Assembly: GCF_000426645.1 (NCBI RefSeq)
Contig: NZ_AUFT01000024.1
Coordinates: forward strand, 1-64,000
Direction of reading: 5' to 3'
From: Nakamurella lactea DSM 19367
Lineage (GTDB): Bacteria; Actinomycetota; Actinomycetes; Mycobacteriales; Nakamurellaceae
Length of the DNA: 64,000 nucleotides
Positions 44,458 through 50,496 of the stretch are shown here, in pieces. Under the pieces are notes generated by a model that had not been told where the DNA came from, did not search any database, and saw only the letters and a program-made list of their open reading frames with translations. A program made the position numbers and the translations under genes. How positions within the stretch are numbered: position 1 is the stretch's first letter; the number at the start of each line of letters is the position of its first letter.

Positions 44458-44498
44458 CGTCTGCTCCCCTGCCAACGCTCGTCCCTACCGTCAGTCTC

Positions 44499-44546
44499 AT
44501 AGATCGTCAGCGTAGCTGACGATCTATCGGACTGTAAGCTAGATTC
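44499..44546. promoter_or_regulatory. MarR operator (13-bp inverted repeat) and leaderless MarR promoter
   Basis: ATAGATCGTCAGC at 44499-44511 and GCTGACGATCTAT at 44515-44527 are exact inverted repeats around GTA. TAAGCT at 44535-44540 ends 6 nt before the MarR GTG, so the repeat covers the -35 region of the MarR gene and the upstream region of the divergent oxidoreductase. Confidence 0.75.
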
Positions 44547-45047
44547 GTGCCCAGCCGCCCCGAGCCGTCAGCCCCGTCGGTCATTCCGGAGCTGGCCGAC
44601 CGTCTCACCTACCTGCTCAAGCACGCCCAGTTGCGGCTCGCCGAGCTGTCGGCCGCCGCGTTGGAGCCGCTGGGCATCAGCGGCCGAGAGTTGGCCGTGC
44701 TCAGGGTGATTGCCGCCCGGCCTCCGGTGTCGCAGCTGGAGATCGCCACCCGGATGGGCGTGGATCGAACCACCATGGTCGGCCTGATCGACGGGCTCGA
44801 ACGCAAGAAGCTGGTCGAACGCGCACCGGACCCGGCCGACCGTCGTCGGAACGTCGTCGCGCTGACCGCCGCCGGCCGGACCGCAACCCAGCGGGGTTCG
44901 GCGGCCGCGGACAGGGCCGAACAGACCTTCCTCGAACCGCTCTCGGCAGACGAGGCGTCAGCCGCCCGCCGGGCACTGCGGCTGCTCGCGTTTCCCGGCG
45001 AGGAACGTCGGCGGACGCCGGAACACTCGGGCGAGCAAAGTGATTGA
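44547..45047 (+). CDS. MarR-family transcriptional regulator
   Basis: 166 residues. GTG start at 44547 with no ribosome-binding site but a TAAGCT box 6 nt before it, as expected for a leaderless mRNA. The winged helix reads LAVLRVIAARPPVSQLEIATRMGVDRTTMVGLIDGLERKKLVERAPDPADRRRNVVALTAAG, the complete MarR DNA-binding helix and DxRxxx wing. It should bind the adjacent inverted repeat and control both itself and the divergent LLM oxidoreductase. Its last codons run directly into the degraded LLM fragment at 45042, which marks the edge of the duplicated cassette. Confidence 0.88.
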   Translation: MPSRPEPSAPSVIPELADRLTYLLKHAQLRLAELSAAALEPLGISGRELAVLRVIAARPPVSQLEIATRMGVDRTTMVGLIDGLERKKLVERAPDPADRRRNVVALTAAGRTATQRGSAAADRAEQTFLEPLSADEASAARRALRLLAFPGEERRRTPEHSGEQSD

Positions 45048-45300
45048 ACCGTTCATGATGCGGATCGGGTTTCTCTCATTTGGTCACTGGACGCCGGCGC
45101 CGCCGGCCTGAGCGCCGACGGACGACTGCAGCTCGGCATCAGCCGCGGGTCACCCGAGCAGGTCGTCGACGGCTTCCGGTACCTCGGTCAGCAGCCCAAA
45201 GGTGACGAGCACGCCGCCCTGGCCCGTGGACACCCCGAAGTCTTCCTCGACGCGACCGACCGCAAACGGTTCGAGCAACCCAGCCGGCGCTCACTGATCG
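45042..45300 (+). pseudogene. Remnant of LLM oxidoreductase (paralogue of the gene at 54686)
   Basis: The DNA starts with ATTGAACCG followed by an ATG and a frame reading IGFLSFGHWTP, matching the start of the intact gene at 54686, then stops after 18 codons. After a deletion corresponding to roughly residues 25-108 of the intact protein, the match resumes with DGRLQLGISRGSPEQVVDGFRYL and continues to about 45300, where homology ends with the rest of the gene missing. It is non-functional. Confidence 0.85.
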
Positions 45301-45338
45301 GGCGTCAGATGAATTGCAGGCCAGGCATGGGCCGGGTC

Positions 45339-45800
45339 TCAGTCCGGGAAAGCGACGTGCACGTCCCGCGGCGCCGGCGCCCCGGTCCCGGTCTCCACCA
45401 ACGACTTCAGGCTCATCAGGTAGGTCGCCCACTTGGTGCTGCAGTGGTGCATGAACTCGACCGGCTCCCGCCAGCCCTCATGCTTGAACATCACGATGGT
45501 GTACTCGCCGTCCTGCCGCAGGGTCCAGTCGACGGTGGTGTCGATCCACTCGGCCGGGCCGTCGACCACCCGCCACCTGACGTGCTTGCCCTGGTCCAAT
45601 TCGTCGACCCGCATGTCGAAGCCGCCTGGCGGGAAGCGGAAGGCGATCACCCCGCCCACGTCGGGGTCGCCGGTGGTGTCGTCGGTCCACCAGCCCGCCA
45701 GGCCCTCGATGGTGGTGATCGCGTCGTAGACCTTGTCCGGCGAGTCGGTGAGAATTCCGACGCGGTGCACGATGTCGAAGCCGCGCGTGCTGTCATCCAT
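45339..45800 (-). CDS. SRPBCC (START/AHSA1-like) protein, copy A
   Basis: 153 residues; ATG 45800 has GGAG upstream and overlaps the ArsR gene by 8 nt. The fold signature is RVGILTDSPDKVYDAITTIEGLAGWWTDDTTGDPDVGGVIAFRF in the N-terminal half, WRVVDGPAEWIDTTVDWTLRQDG in the middle, and WREPVEFMHHCSTKWATYLMSLKSLVETG in the C-terminal helix. AHSA1/SRPBCC proteins form a hydrophobic ligand cavity and are common as ArsR-linked genes; the ligand is unknown. It differs from the copy at 55770 at five positions. The three-gene set with the ArsR and second SRPBCC is one operon. Confidence 0.85.
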   Translation of the reverse strand: MDDSTRGFDIVHRVGILTDSPDKVYDAITTIEGLAGWWTDDTTGDPDVGGVIAFRFPPGGFDMRVDELDQGKHVRWRVVDGPAEWIDTTVDWTLRQDGEYTIVMFKHEGWREPVEFMHHCSTKWATYLMSLKSLVETGTGAPAPRDVHVAFPD

Positions 45801-46179
45801 TGCTGTCTCCTTCTTTCCGTGGTGATAGTGGTGGGGTGCGGCCGCCGGTGCGGCCACGTTCGATCGCCTCGGCGATCTGCTTGATGCGGCGGAGCCGGCC
45901 GTCCCAGGCGTCGCCGACGGCGGCCAGTTGAGCAACCGCCCTGGCCAGCTGTGCCTGATCGACCTGGTAGCGCTTCTCCCGGCCGACGGGTGCGGCATGC
46001 ACCAGACCGACCCGGTCCAGCACCGCAAGGTGTTTGGCCACCGCCTGCCGGGTGACCGGCAGCCGGTCGCTGAGTCCGGTCGCGGTGCCTGAGCCGTCGG
46101 CGAGCAGTAGGTCGAGCATCCGGCGTCGGGTGGGATCGCCGACCGCCGACCACAGGTCGTCGTCCACGGCGGTGCTCAT
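45793..46179 (-). CDS. ArsR-family repressor of the SRPBCC operon, copy A
   Basis: 128 residues. LWSAVGDPTRRRMLDLLLADGSGTATGLSDRLPVTRQAVAKHLAVLDRVGLVHAAPVGREKRYQVD is a compact ArsR HTH with the TRQAVAKHL recognition helix typical of the AHSA1-linked subgroup; no metal-binding cysteines. The protein sequence appears identical to the copy at 56224, so both must bind the same operators. ATG at 46179 overlaps the upstream SRPBCC stop (ATGA). The duplicate boxes TGCAAC-N5-GTTGC and GCAACC-CTT-GGTTGC upstream of the operon are its probable targets. Confidence 0.88.
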   Translation of the reverse strand: MSTAVDDDLWSAVGDPTRRRMLDLLLADGSGTATGLSDRLPVTRQAVAKHLAVLDRVGLVHAAPVGREKRYQVDQAQLARAVAQLAAVGDAWDGRLRRIKQIAEAIERGRTGGRTPPLSPRKEGDSNG

Positions 46180-46631
46180 CGGACTCGACCCGCCACGGTC
46201 GGCGCGTAGGTCTGCAGCCGGGGCAGGAAGATGTCCCAGCCGCGCTCGTGATCGAGGAACTGCTCCTCGAGAACCGCTGCCTCCCAGCCCTTCTCCCGCC
46301 ATCCGGTCTCACTGAACTTCAGCAGGGTGCCGTCACCGGACGGCTCGAGTTCGAAGGTCACCAACAACGAGTTCCCCTCGGCGGCCACCTCGCCCTCCGG
46401 CGCCACCCAGCGAAACGAGAACCGGCGCGGCGGATCGACATCGACAACGGTGAAGCCCGCGACGTGCACCCGGTCACCGAAGACCAGCTCCCCGGTCCCC
46501 CCGGGCGTCGGGTCGAGCGTCACCTCGTCGGGCCACCAGTGCCGCAGGTGTTCCGGTTGGCTGACGACCTCGAACACCACCTCCGGTGACGCGTCGATCT
46601 GCAGTTGACGCTCCAGTACTCCGTACTCCAC
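46176..46631 (-). CDS. SRPBCC (AHSA1-like) protein 2, copy A
   Basis: 151 residues, GTG start at 46631 with AGGAGG 6 nt upstream, first gene of the operon. RQLQIDASPEVVFEVVSQPEHLRHWWPDEVTLDPTPGGTGEL is the AHSA1 beta-helix start and FKFSETGWREKGWE-like LKFSETGWREKGWEAAVLEEQFLDHERGWDIFLPRLQTY is the C-terminal helix. It is unlike the SRPBCC protein at 45339, so the operon encodes two different cavity proteins around one ArsR. Six substitutions separate it from the copy at 56607. The ligand is unknown. Confidence 0.85.
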   Translation of the reverse strand: MEYGVLERQLQIDASPEVVFEVVSQPEHLRHWWPDEVTLDPTPGGTGELVFGDRVHVAGFTVVDVDPPRRFSFRWVAPEGEVAAEGNSLLVTFELEPSGDGTLLKFSETGWREKGWEAAVLEEQFLDHERGWDIFLPRLQTYAPTVAGRVR

Positions 46632-46644
46632 GACCGCCTCCTAG

Positions 46645-46705
46645 TGCAACGTTTGGTTGCGCTTCACTGTAGGAGACAATCGGGGCTGACGCAACCCTTG
46701 GTTGC
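46645..46705 (-). promoter_or_regulatory. Promoter of SRPBCC-ArsR operon A with two ArsR boxes
   Basis: On the minus strand TTGCGT (plus 46689-46694) and TACAGT (plus 46666-46671) are 17 bp apart, a good -35/-10 pair. One inverted repeat (GCAACC-CTT-GGTTGC, 46691-46705) covers the -35. A second (TGCAAC-N5-GTTGC, 46645-46660) covers the transcription start. Binding of either would block the promoter. Confidence 0.7.
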
Positions 46706-46713
46706 ATTGCAAT

Positions 46714-47379
46714 CGCGCGACCAGAGCCGCCAGCCCGATCACGTTGACGCCGTCGGACGTGGAATATTCCTCACCGCCGGCGTCCGGATGCACGACGAAT
46801 CGCCGATCGACGGCGAGGTCGTCGCAGGCTCGGCGAAAACCGGCACCCACTGAGGGCGCCGTGGATCGCTTTACCTCGACCGCGATCGAGGGTCGTCCAC
46901 CCTGGACCAGAACGAGGTCGATCTCATCACCACGCGCCGTCCGGCAGTGATACGGCTGCATGCCGGAACCGCTTGCGGCGATGAGTGTTTCGACCACCAA
47001 CGATTCGCAGCTGCCGCCGACCGCCGGATGCCCGAGCAACTCGTCGACTGTGCGAATGCCCAGCAAGGCATGGAGTACACCACTATCACGCAGATCTCGT
47101 CGGTCACGCCACGCAGTACCTCGAACAGTGCCGGTACCCGAAGCACCTCATCCAGGATCGCGAGTCGGGACTGCTGGGATCTCAGGTGGGCGTCAGCGTC
47201 GTCCAACCGTCGACGATCGGCCGGGCGCCCGAGATCCAGAACACCCCTCCGGGCGCGCGGTCCGCGATTCCTCTGGCCAACGTCGTCTTACCGATCTGAC
47301 GACGCCCGAGCAGCGCGACAGCAGCGAAGGACCCCATCCGCGCACGGAGCTCCGACTCGACGCGCATCCTAGGAATCAT
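46714..47379 (-). pseudogene. Remnant of DUF4143 ATPase (paralogue of the gene at 58022)
   Basis: The 5' part from the ATG at 47379 retains IPR-RVESELRARMGSFAAVALLGRRQIGKTTLARGIADRAPGG (Walker A kept). The frame is lost further on, and about 500 bp equivalent to 58440-58940 of the intact gene is deleted. The C-terminal third (LGIRTVDELLGHPAVGGS ... GDEIDLVLVQGG ... IAVEVKRS) survives in another frame and runs into the operator region, where the natural stop has been lost. Upstream sequence GTGCAAAT...ATTTGCA is conserved with the intact copy. Confidence 0.85.
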
Positions 47380-47455
47380 GCGTGCAAATCTAAGACCAGC
47401 CGTTACATTTGCATGCCCGGTCGACGGGATCCACAACATCACCGGGAACAGTTGA

Positions 47456-47474
47456 GCAAAATGCCACGAGGCAT
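47456..47474 (-). terminator. Weak hairpin with T-tract after the DUF4143 ATPase gene
   Basis: On the minus strand ATGCC-TCGT-GGCAT is followed by TTTTGC, 19 nt after the ATPase stop at 47493. The stem is only 5 bp, so this is tentative. Confidence 0.3.
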
Positions 47475-47492
47475 CATGCCGGAAGATCACTG

Positions 47493-48767
47493 TCAGGGCC
47501 CGAGCCGGTGCAGCGGCACAGTCACGGTGCCATCGTCGAGAGTGAACGTCGTTCCTGTCCCGGTGACGATGAGCCTGAACATCGGGGCACCGACCGCCTC
47601 GATATCGATGGCTGCGACAGCAGCTGCTACCGACTGGGCTGCGCTCACGATCCGACCCGCACCGAGCTTCACCTCGATCGCCGCCCACCGACCGTCAGGA
47701 AGCACGAGTACAGCGTCGAGTTCGCGGCCATTCGAGTCTCGGTAGTGCCGGATTTCGCCTCCGACCCGCTCTGCCAGCACACTGAGATCGTGGAAAACGG
47801 CGGACTCGAACAACAGACCCGCGGTCTCAGGATCACCGGACAACCGGCGCGCATCCGCGCCCAATGCCACTGCTGCGAGTGACGGTTCAGCCAGATGCAG
47901 CTTATCTTTCGACCGCAGTCGAGCACGTGACCTTAGTTGCGGCGTCCAGGCCGACTGCCGGTCCACCACGAACAACCGCTCCAGGAGCGTGACGTATGCG
48001 GCGACGGTGGTGTCTTTGATCCCGGGGGCGACAGCGGCAGTGTCCGCGGCGAGCACACCGAAGGTCACCGGCGAAGCAGAACTTCGAGCGAGAGCAGCGA
48101 TGAGCCGTCGGATAACCGAAGGATCGTGTCGCACTTCGGCGATGCCACGCACGTCCGTGCGGGCAATCTCGGTGAGATAGGCATCCAAGCTGCGTCGCTG
48201 GCGCTGGGGCGAAAGCCCTTGCATCGCCGGAAATCCGGATGCGACCAGGCGCCGTGTCACCTCCTCGAACCCGATAGAGTGCGAGTCGGTCTCCACCGAT
48301 TGACCCGCGATCAGCGACGTGAGACTCACCGGGCCCTGAAGAGCATCTGTCCGCTCGCACCAGGCGAGTGTTCGCTGTCGCAAACGCAGGAATCTTCCAG
48401 CCCCTGAGTGACGGGTGACGTCGTCGGCGGGTGCGGCCGATCCAGTCAGGATGAACCGGCCAGGCTCGGCCGAACGATCCACGGCCCGACGCACGAGATT
48501 CCACAACTCGGGCGCGAGTTGCCACTCATCCAGCAGTCGCGGCGGCGCCCCGTCCAGCAAAGACGCAGCAGCAATCTCCAGCTGCTGTTCGACGATCGGG
48601 TCGTCCAGAAACACGAACGAGTCAGCCGCGTGGAGCGCCGTCATGGTCTTTCCGCAGGCGCGCGGACCCTCGACAACCACTGCACCCGCGGTCTGCAGGG
48701 CCTCCTGAAGCGCCTCGTCGATCACGCGGGTGCGGTACGGAATGCCGAGTACTGCGCTGGTATCCAT
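47493..48767 (-). CDS. AAA ATPase with DUF4143 and PD-(D/E)XK-like C-terminus
   Basis: 424 residues from ATG 48767 (GAGGAGG upstream); a GTG at 48791 is an alternative. Walker A is GPRACGKT (residues 34-41), Walker B-like PPRLLDEWQL (about 83), sensor FILTGSAAP. The DUF4143 helical region contains EIARTDVRGIAEVRHDPSVIRRLIAALARSSASPVTFGVLAADT. The C-terminal module GRELDAVLVLPDGRWAAIEVKLG has the D...EVK pattern of restriction-endonuclease-like folds. Biochemical role of the family is not established; they are scattered, frequently mobile genes. Three tandem 23-bp repeats lie just upstream over the putative -10, suggesting autoregulation. Only distantly similar to the ATPases at 53348 and 58022. 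Confidence 0.84.
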   Translation of the reverse strand: MDTSAVLGIPYRTRVIDEALQEALQTAGAVVVEGPRACGKTMTALHAADSFVFLDDPIVEQQLEIAAASLLDGAPPRLLDEWQLAPELWNLVRRAVDRSAEPGRFILTGSAAPADDVTRHSGAGRFLRLRQRTLAWCERTDALQGPVSLTSLIAGQSVETDSHSIGFEEVTRRLVASGFPAMQGLSPQRQRRSLDAYLTEIARTDVRGIAEVRHDPSVIRRLIAALARSSASPVTFGVLAADTAAVAPGIKDTTVAAYVTLLERLFVVDRQSAWTPQLRSRARLRSKDKLHLAEPSLAAVALGADARRLSGDPETAGLLFESAVFHDLSVLAERVGGEIRHYRDSNGRELDAVLVLPDGRWAAIEVKLGAGRIVSAAQSVAAAVAAIDIEAVGAPMFRLIVTGTGTTFTLDDGTVTVPLHRLGP

Positions 48768-48803
48768 CCGCCTCCTCGTCAATGTGCGCACTTCCCCGCA
48801 AGG

Positions 48804-48869
48804 CTAGAGGAGATTTTGCAGGATATCTAGGGTAGATCTTGCAGGGCTTCTAGGGGTGCTTCTGCAGCG
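48804..48869 (-). repeat. Three 23-bp tandem repeats upstream of DUF4143 ATPase
   Basis: Units begin CTAG at 48804, 48827 and 48850 and share CTAGrGG-n-(A/G)-n-T-TTGCAG-like sequence (for example CTAGGGTAGATCTTGCAGGG in the middle unit). The first overlaps a minus-strand TAGCCT hexamer (plus 48801-48806) that could be the ATPase -10. Position over the promoter suggests a multi-site operator. Confidence 0.65.
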
Positions 48870-48923
48870 GGGCTGATGCGGCCGACATGACACGCGTGAC
48901 CAGCTGGACCTGCACGTCTATCG

Positions 48924-50402
48924 TCATTCGAGTCTGCCGGAGGTGAGCTCAGCGGCGTCGCCGGCGATGCTGCCGCTCACCCACCCGGCACGGTCGTAGC
49001 CGCCGCGAACCGGACTGGCCCGCATGGTGCCGCCCCACCGTTCCTCGATGAACTCGTCGATCCGTTCTTCCCGGGAGCGCAGCACCGGCAGGAAAACCTT
49101 GGAACTGGTGGTCGCCGACGCGTAGGCCGCCTGGTTCGTCTGCTCGAGTCGGGCGCCGATCCGATCCGTGAAGCCGAGCAGGAAAGCCGACCGGAACCGT
49201 TGGGAGCGTGGACGTTCACCCGGTCGCGCCCTGGCCGCCGCCATCCGCAGCGCCTGTTGGGCCTGGACCAGCAGCGACGTGAACAGCAGCTCCACCGCCT
49301 CCAGATCGACCGGGTAGCCGATCACCGTGCTCATCGATACGTCCGGCATGAAGAGTGCCCGGCAGCGGGTGTGCGCGGCGACGGTCTGCAGCAAGACCGA
49401 CTTGACATCGGCATACGGCGGATCGACCGCAACCCGCAAGGTGCCGGGCGCCCCAGGGCCGGGGCCGGTCGCCTCGACCATCGCCAGATCGATGGCATGA
49501 CGGGTCATCAGGTCCTGTGCCTTCGCGGTGAGTGCGGTGGCCTCCGCCTCGAACTCGGTCGACTCGGCCTTGGCCAGCAAGGCGCGGACCCGTTGCAGCA
49601 CCGGGTCGCCCGGCGCGGCGGCGCCGGACTGGCGCACCGGTCTGACGGGATGGATCCCGGACGGCGGCGGGATAATCACGTCGAGCGACCGCACCGTTCC
49701 CAGCGCCGCCAAGACGCAACGAGCTGTCTGGATGGTGTCTCGGTGCGAGGCATGGGCTTTGCCCGCCCACTCGGCCAGCCAGTGACTTCGACGGGTCACC
49801 GTCGGCAGATCCGAATCGCGCAGCAGTCTTTCCCACCGCTCGTCGATTCGTTCGGCCTGGCGACCGAGGTGATCGGCCGCGATCAGGAAGCCGGTCAGTC
49901 GCACAGCCGTGGTGCCGGCCTGGAGCCGTACGCGGCGCAGGACCTCCTGGGGCTGCCACCCGTTGGCGTACAGCACGGCGAGCAGCTGCAGCAGTCGCAG
50001 TTGCGCGATCTCGATGACCACCGCCCGATCCAGCCCGTCGAGCACCTCCAACAGCGCGGATTCCGGCGACGGCCCGCCCGGCATCCGCACATCCTGCGTG
50101 ATGATCGCCGACCACACCTGATCGGCCAGCGTCCAGACATCGGGCTCGGGCGCCGGCTCGGGCTTTGGCTCGGGCTTTGGCGCAGCCTTCGGCGGCGGTG
50201 CAGGCTCGGACGGCGGTGCAGGCTCGGACGGCGGTGCCGGCTCGGGCGGCGGTGCAGGCGCTGGCCAGTCCGACCAGCCGGCCCAGAATCCGTCGCCCGT
50301 CTGAACGTGCTCGCCGCCGCCGCTCCGGGCCCCATCCCGCGCCCGCTGCCGCTCCCGAGACCTGACCTTCGCCGCCCGTCTGACCCGATTGTTCTTCCCC
50401 AT
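48924..50402 (-). CDS. DUF2786 protein with Pro/Glu repeat linker
   Basis: 492 residues. The basic N-terminus (KNNRVRRAAKVRSRERQRARDGAR) is followed by a PAPPSEPAPPSEPAPP repeat linker (about residues 47-87) coded by 18-bp and 12-bp DNA repeats. The middle region is helical (VWTLADQVWSAIITQDVRMPGG...). The recognisable DUF2786 module is VLQRVRALLAKAESTEFEAEATALTAKAQDLMTRHAIDLAMVEA at about 280-325, followed by a region with YADVKSVLLQTVAAHTRCRALFMPD. A TACGGT hexamer on the minus strand ends 6 nt before the ATG, a leaderless arrangement. DUF2786 function is unknown; it occurs on phage and chromosomes. Divergent from the SEC-C gene, so the two promoters share a 94-bp gap. Confidence 0.8.
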   Translation of the reverse strand: MGKNNRVRRAAKVRSRERQRARDGARSGGGEHVQTGDGFWAGWSDWPAPAPPPEPAPPSEPAPPSEPAPPPKAAPKPEPKPEPAPEPDVWTLADQVWSAIITQDVRMPGGPSPESALLEVLDGLDRAVVIEIAQLRLLQLLAVLYANGWQPQEVLRRVRLQAGTTAVRLTGFLIAADHLGRQAERIDERWERLLRDSDLPTVTRRSHWLAEWAGKAHASHRDTIQTARCVLAALGTVRSLDVIIPPPSGIHPVRPVRQSGAAAPGDPVLQRVRALLAKAESTEFEAEATALTAKAQDLMTRHAIDLAMVEATGPGPGAPGTLRVAVDPPYADVKSVLLQTVAAHTRCRALFMPDVSMSTVIGYPVDLEAVELLFTSLLVQAQQALRMAAARARPGERPRSQRFRSAFLLGFTDRIGARLEQTNQAAYASATTSSKVFLPVLRSREERIDEFIEERWGGTMRASPVRGGYDRAGWVSGSIAGDAAELTSGRLE

Positions 50403-50496
50403 TCAGCGACCGTAGGAGCCGACACCGACAGCCGACGTCGAAGCGGTTGCCGTCAGCCCGTGGGTGGTGCCGGGCCCGCCGGGTAGCCTCGCGGAG
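50403..50496. promoter_or_regulatory. Divergent leaderless promoters (DUF2786 / SEC-C)
   Basis: Minus-strand TACGGT ends 6 nt before the DUF2786 ATG (50402). Plus-strand TAGCCT at 50484-50489 ends 7 nt before the SEC-C ATG (50497). Neither gene has a spaced ribosome-binding site. The plus-strand box is conserved as TAGCGT before the decayed SEC-C copy at 2617. Confidence 0.55.

Larger units (their letters stand above)
45042..47400. repeat. Duplicated cassette, eroded copy
   Basis: This block matches 54698-59255 in gene order and sequence: LLM oxidoreductase (remnant), SRPBCC, ArsR, SRPBCC, two operator boxes, DUF4143 ATPase (remnant). It differs by three deletions: most of the LLM gene, the plus-strand gene found at 57171 in the other copy, and the middle of the ATPase. 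The two ArsR proteins appear identical, and each SRPBCC pair differs at only 5-6 positions. Confidence 0.85.

Noticed and set aside
48804-48869. CRISPR or attachment site
   Set aside because: Three contiguous degenerate 23-bp units over a promoter, no spacer, integrase or tRNA.
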